A stretch of DNA of 47,206 nucleotides from Rhodospirillales bacterium (GTDB lineage: Bacteria; Pseudomonadota; Alphaproteobacteria; Rhodospirillales; Defluviicoccaceae), in contig JADJXQ010000013.1 of assembly GCA_016710335.1 (NCBI GenBank), positions 1 through 47,206 of the forward strand, read 5' to 3'. Numbering within the stretch: position 1 is the first letter of the stretch; every line of letters begins with the position of its first letter. Positions 44,818-47,206 of the stretch are shown here, one piece after another. Under the pieces are notes generated by a model, which did not search any database, was not told the origin of the DNA, and saw only the letters and a program-made list of their open reading frames with translations. A program made the translations under genes and the position numbers.

Positions 44818-46275
44818 TCAGAAGTTGTGGGCATCAAAGAGCACGTCGTCCCACGTCGGGATCTCGATGGCGGAGTAATCACGGGCTACCGGTTCGGCGA
44901 ACGTAAGCGCCAGCGCATCGGCGGTGTCGGGCGACGGCACGCCGCGGGCGGCAAGGTCCGGCTTCTTTTCGAGGAACACGCGGTTTTGCGCGTCGAAACC
45001 GTATGCCGGGGCGCCCAGATCCTCGGCAAGCTCGCGATCATCGGCCGGCAAGCAGCCGCCGGTGCGGATCCAGTCGCGCATATCCGACCACATTTCGCTG
45101 CGCTTGTTGCGGAAGCGATCCTGCCGGCGGGCCTGACCACCGGCGTTCACGTCCACCACGCGAAAACCAAGGGCGCGCAGGCGGTCGACCACGCCGCCGC
45201 CAACGCCAACGCCATCGACGAAGACAGTCTGCGGCGAATGTTCGCGGATCGCCTCGCCAACGTGCGCGGCAAGCTGCTGCGTATCCAGCCCGCGGAAGCG
45301 CTGGATCTTGACGATGTTGCGGCCCTGCCGAACCAGGATGACGGACTGGGCGTTGCCGTAGCGCGCCACGTCCACGCCGATGAATTTAGGTTCGCAGTCC
45401 TGCTGCACCGGCTCGCGGCGGCGGGCCTCGTAGACAAGATCCTCCGGGATGAACTGGCTCGATCCGGCGCGGGGGAAGACGCCGCGGACGCGCACACGCA
45501 CAAAGTCAGAATCCTCGCCGTAATCCTCGATCCATTGCTCGATCTGGCGCTGATTGGCTTTTCTGGCGGTGCGGCTGTCGACGGTGCGGGTGATCCACCG
45601 ATGCTTGAACGCCCGGAAGCACTCGCGGAACCGGCCGGTGGTGCGGGTCGGGTTGCCGAGCGCCAGCCACACGGCGCCGGCCGTGGTCATCGCGCCCGAT
45701 GCCACCTCCCAGATCTCGTCTGCGACGTTGGAGGCTTCGTCGAAGACCATCAGCACGTGGGCGTCGTGGGTGCCTGCGAAGGCTTCGGCGTTATCTTTGT
45801 TCCAGGGGATGGCGTGCGCCACCCAAGTCTCGGGCGCGCTCTTGAGGTAGAAGCGCGTCGCCGTCCACTCGAACCACTCGCGGTTCCGCGACAGCCGATG
45901 CCACTTGGCGAGCTCGCGCCATGTCTTCGATGTAAGCTGAACGGCGGTGTTGGCGGTCGCCACAACTTGCGGGTGCGGGCGGGTGCTCATGAACCAGAGG
46001 ATGATCCAGGCGACGAGCGCGGTCTTGCCGACACCATGGCCGCTCGACACCGCCACCTGCACGGCTTCGGCTTCTGAAGCGCCGTCAGCGGCCCTCAGAG
46101 CCTCGCCCAGCGTCGTCAGGATCGCCGCTTGCCAATCGTCGGGCGCGACGTCCTCGGCCAACGGCGTGCCTTCCTGGCCCCACGGGAAGGCGAAGTAGAC
46201 GAAGCCGAGCGGGTCGAAGTAGAACTTCGCGATCGCAGCGACGAGCGGATCAGGCTGCTGCAGAGCGGCGGTCAT
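44818..46275 (-). CDS. Phage terminase large subunit
   Basis: DNA-packaging motor ATPase/nuclease, 485 residues from ATG 46275. Walker A SSGHGVGKTALVAW near residue 82; Walker B VLMVFDEASNV near 175; coupling motif LGNPTRTTG. The RuvC-like nuclease domain shows FIGVDVARYG near 300, TVFVDGVGVGGGVVDRL near 347 and SPDTADALALTF near 453. It starts on the ATGA shared with the small subunit. The gene looks intact, so packaging function may be retained. Confidence 0.9.
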   Translation of the reverse strand: MTAALQQPDPLVAAIAKFYFDPLGFVYFAFPWGQEGTPLAEDVAPDDWQAAILTTLGEALRAADGASEAEAVQVAVSSGHGVGKTALVAWIILWFMSTRPHPQVVATANTAVQLTSKTWRELAKWHRLSRNREWFEWTATRFYLKSAPETWVAHAIPWNKDNAEAFAGTHDAHVLMVFDEASNVADEIWEVASGAMTTAGAVWLALGNPTRTTGRFRECFRAFKHRWITRTVDSRTARKANQRQIEQWIEDYGEDSDFVRVRVRGVFPRAGSSQFIPEDLVYEARRREPVQQDCEPKFIGVDVARYGNAQSVILVRQGRNIVKIQRFRGLDTQQLAAHVGEAIREHSPQTVFVDGVGVGGGVVDRLRALGFRVVDVNAGGQARRQDRFRNKRSEMWSDMRDWIRTGGCLPADDRELAEDLGAPAYGFDAQNRVFLEKKPDLAARGVPSPDTADALALTFAEPVARDYSAIEIPTWDDVLFDAHNF

Positions 46276-46772
46276 GCCGGCGTCATTTCCCTGATGCGCG
46301 CGATCTGCTCGCGGGACTTGTTGAGCGCCTGCGCCAGCGCCTCGTCGTGCGACATGACCACGTCGCCGCTGACGTTGATGTTGACGCCGCCTCGCTGGTC
46401 GAGCAGTCCGCACATGCGGCCGATGGCCTCGCGCGCTTTGACAGCCGCGATCATCTGATTTTGCCTGATCGCCTCGCCCTCAAGGCGCTCGAAGTCGCCG
46501 ATCAGGCTGTCCACCGTCACGGCGTTCATCCGGCGCATCGCCTCCTTGCGCCTGTCGATCTCGGCGACTACCCAACGATCGCGGTGCAGTAACGCATATG
46601 CCGTGTTTTTGGCGCACTTCGGCGCATAGCCGGCGCGCACCGCAGCCTCGGCGCCGTTCAGCCCCTCCATGATGGCGCCGACGAAGGCTTCCTTCTTTTT
46701 CGACCACCGCGTCAGCCCCTTGCCGCCGGTTGGGCGAGGTCGCGGAGCGGGAATTGCGGTTTCAGCGGCCAA
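46272..46772 (-). CDS. Phage terminase small subunit
   Basis: 166 residues starting with TTG at 46772 after AGGGG. The N-terminal helix-turn-helix region WSKKKEAFVGAIMEGLNGAEAAVRAGYAPKCAKNTAY is the DNA-recognition domain of Terminase_2-type small subunits. A helical middle (AVTVDSLIGDFERLEGEAIRQNQMIAAVKAREAIGRMCGL) would oligomerise. The C-terminus with VNINVSGDVVMSHDE is typical. It recognises the packaging site and delivers DNA to the large subunit. Confidence 0.85.
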   Translation of the reverse strand: MAAETAIPAPRPRPTGGKGLTRWSKKKEAFVGAIMEGLNGAEAAVRAGYAPKCAKNTAYALLHRDRWVVAEIDRRKEAMRRMNAVTVDSLIGDFERLEGEAIRQNQMIAAVKAREAIGRMCGLLDQRGGVNINVSGDVVMSHDEALAQALNKSREQIARIREMTPA

Positions 46773-47041
46773 TTGCTACCCCTGTGTTACCCGAGTGCCG
46801 AACATGCCGGGAACAATGCCACAAGAACGGCGCAAAAGCAAGCATTTGTGGCACCGGAGCACGTCATTGATAGTCACGTGCTGCCTACTTTCGGACCACC
46901 GCACGACACCGGCTGCGGCAGAACGACGCCCTGGGGGTTGCTGGCCGCCGGTGAGCGAGACGGGCCGGGTGCTGTCCGTCATCGACGGCGCTCCTTCATG
47001 CCTTCGTGGTTGTTCGTTCGCCATGCGTGGCGCATCAACCG

Positions 47042-47206
47042 CTACAGACCGCCCTTGCTGTCGGGACCATGCCCGAGCAGGGTAATCATCCGCCGAAAGT
47101 GCGCGGTCGTAGGCCAGACCTTGCCGGAAAGGTGGTGGATCCACAGAAGGACCTTGGTCGGCGTGTCGATCCGATGAAGCTCAATGTCGTACTTGCCGCC
47201 GAGCGT
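47042..47206 (-). CDS. Partial phage protein at right edge
   Basis: An open frame enters from the right edge and ends at the TAG of 47042-47044, giving the last 54 residues: YDIELHRIDTPTKVLLWIHH, then LSGKVWPTTAHFRRMITLLG. The phrase IDTP..LLWIHHLSGK.W is typical of short prophage proteins found before terminase genes. The start is outside the window. Between it and terS (46773-47041, 269 bases) I see only a weak possible frame (46776-46982). Confidence 0.55.
   Translation of the reverse strand, partial: TLGGKYDIELHRIDTPTKVLLWIHHLSGKVWPTTAHFRRMITLLGHGPDSKGGL

Noticed and set aside
44674..46077. Plus-strand open frame across the terminase large subunit
   Set aside because: Antisense of a gene with intact terminase motifs.
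46784..46795. 12-base identity with 16214-16225 (GTGTTACCCGAG), considered as a phage attachment repeat
   Set aside because: Identities of this length are expected by chance in 47 kb, and neither copy is at a tRNA end.
46776..46982. Possible 68-codon minus-strand gene before terS (ATG 46982 after AAGGAG)
   Set aside because: Good ribosome site but the predicted protein looks random, rich in Arg and Cys, and has no phage-like features; left unannotated.

Overview
The window is GC-rich, densely coded DNA of an alphaproteobacterium, most likely a Rhodospirillales-type heterotroph. Three things suggest this: the urt-ure urea cluster, the order pcm-tolC-popZ-valS, and a DUF2849-cysI-DUF934-cysH sulfate assimilation operon, together with a stand-alone NDUFS4-like complex I subunit. 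The genus cannot be fixed from this sequence.

Layout. 0-5.7 kb: the end of a urea ABC transporter operon (urtE) running into urease (ureD, A, B, C, E, F, G), with almost every junction overlapping. 5.7-9.9 kb, opposite strand: two small DUF4242 proteins behind a 1207-residue regulator (nucleotide cyclase, SARP-like DNA-binding/BTAD, AAA ATPase, TPR). 10.1-11.7 kb: a divergent pair, a diiron carboxylate protein and an OsmC-like protein, preceded by an array of CACG repeats with helical spacing. 12-16 kb: accessory genes (DUF3047 fragment, DehI-like protein, DUF2459 protein, endonuclease/exonuclease/phosphatase protein, short CHRD protein). 16.3-21.4 kb: tRNA-His, a frameshifted aminotransferase, uvrA and a CTERM-sorted secreted protein. 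21.7-25 kb: sulfate assimilation. 25-28 kb: a lipid kinase, then glnB-glnA behind a candidate sigma-54 promoter. 28.4-36 kb, all leftward: OmpA-like lipoprotein, secreted nuclease, valS, popZ, tolC, pcm. 36.1-41.2 kb: tRNA-Cys, tRNA-Asn, an RpfC-like hybrid kinase, cardiolipin synthase, the NDUFS4-like subunit and tRNA-Arg. 41.3-47.2 kb: a leftward phage block (terminase small and large subunits plus eight further small genes, most joined by 1-4 base stop/start overlaps) abutting tRNA-Arg and running off the right edge.

How the parts fit. Urea import and hydrolysis yield ammonium, which glutamine synthetase assimilates under PII control. APS is reduced to sulfite and then sulfide by cysH and cysI. 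The pcm-tolC-popZ-valS block is housekeeping. The least understood parts are the cyclase/SARP/AAA regulator with its DUF4242 and diiron/OsmC neighbours, and the phage block, which has a terminase but no recognisable portal, capsid or integrase in view.

Two genes (ureD near its end, the aminotransferase near its start) each carry an apparent single-base deletion in low-complexity GC sequence. Both could be sequencing errors.
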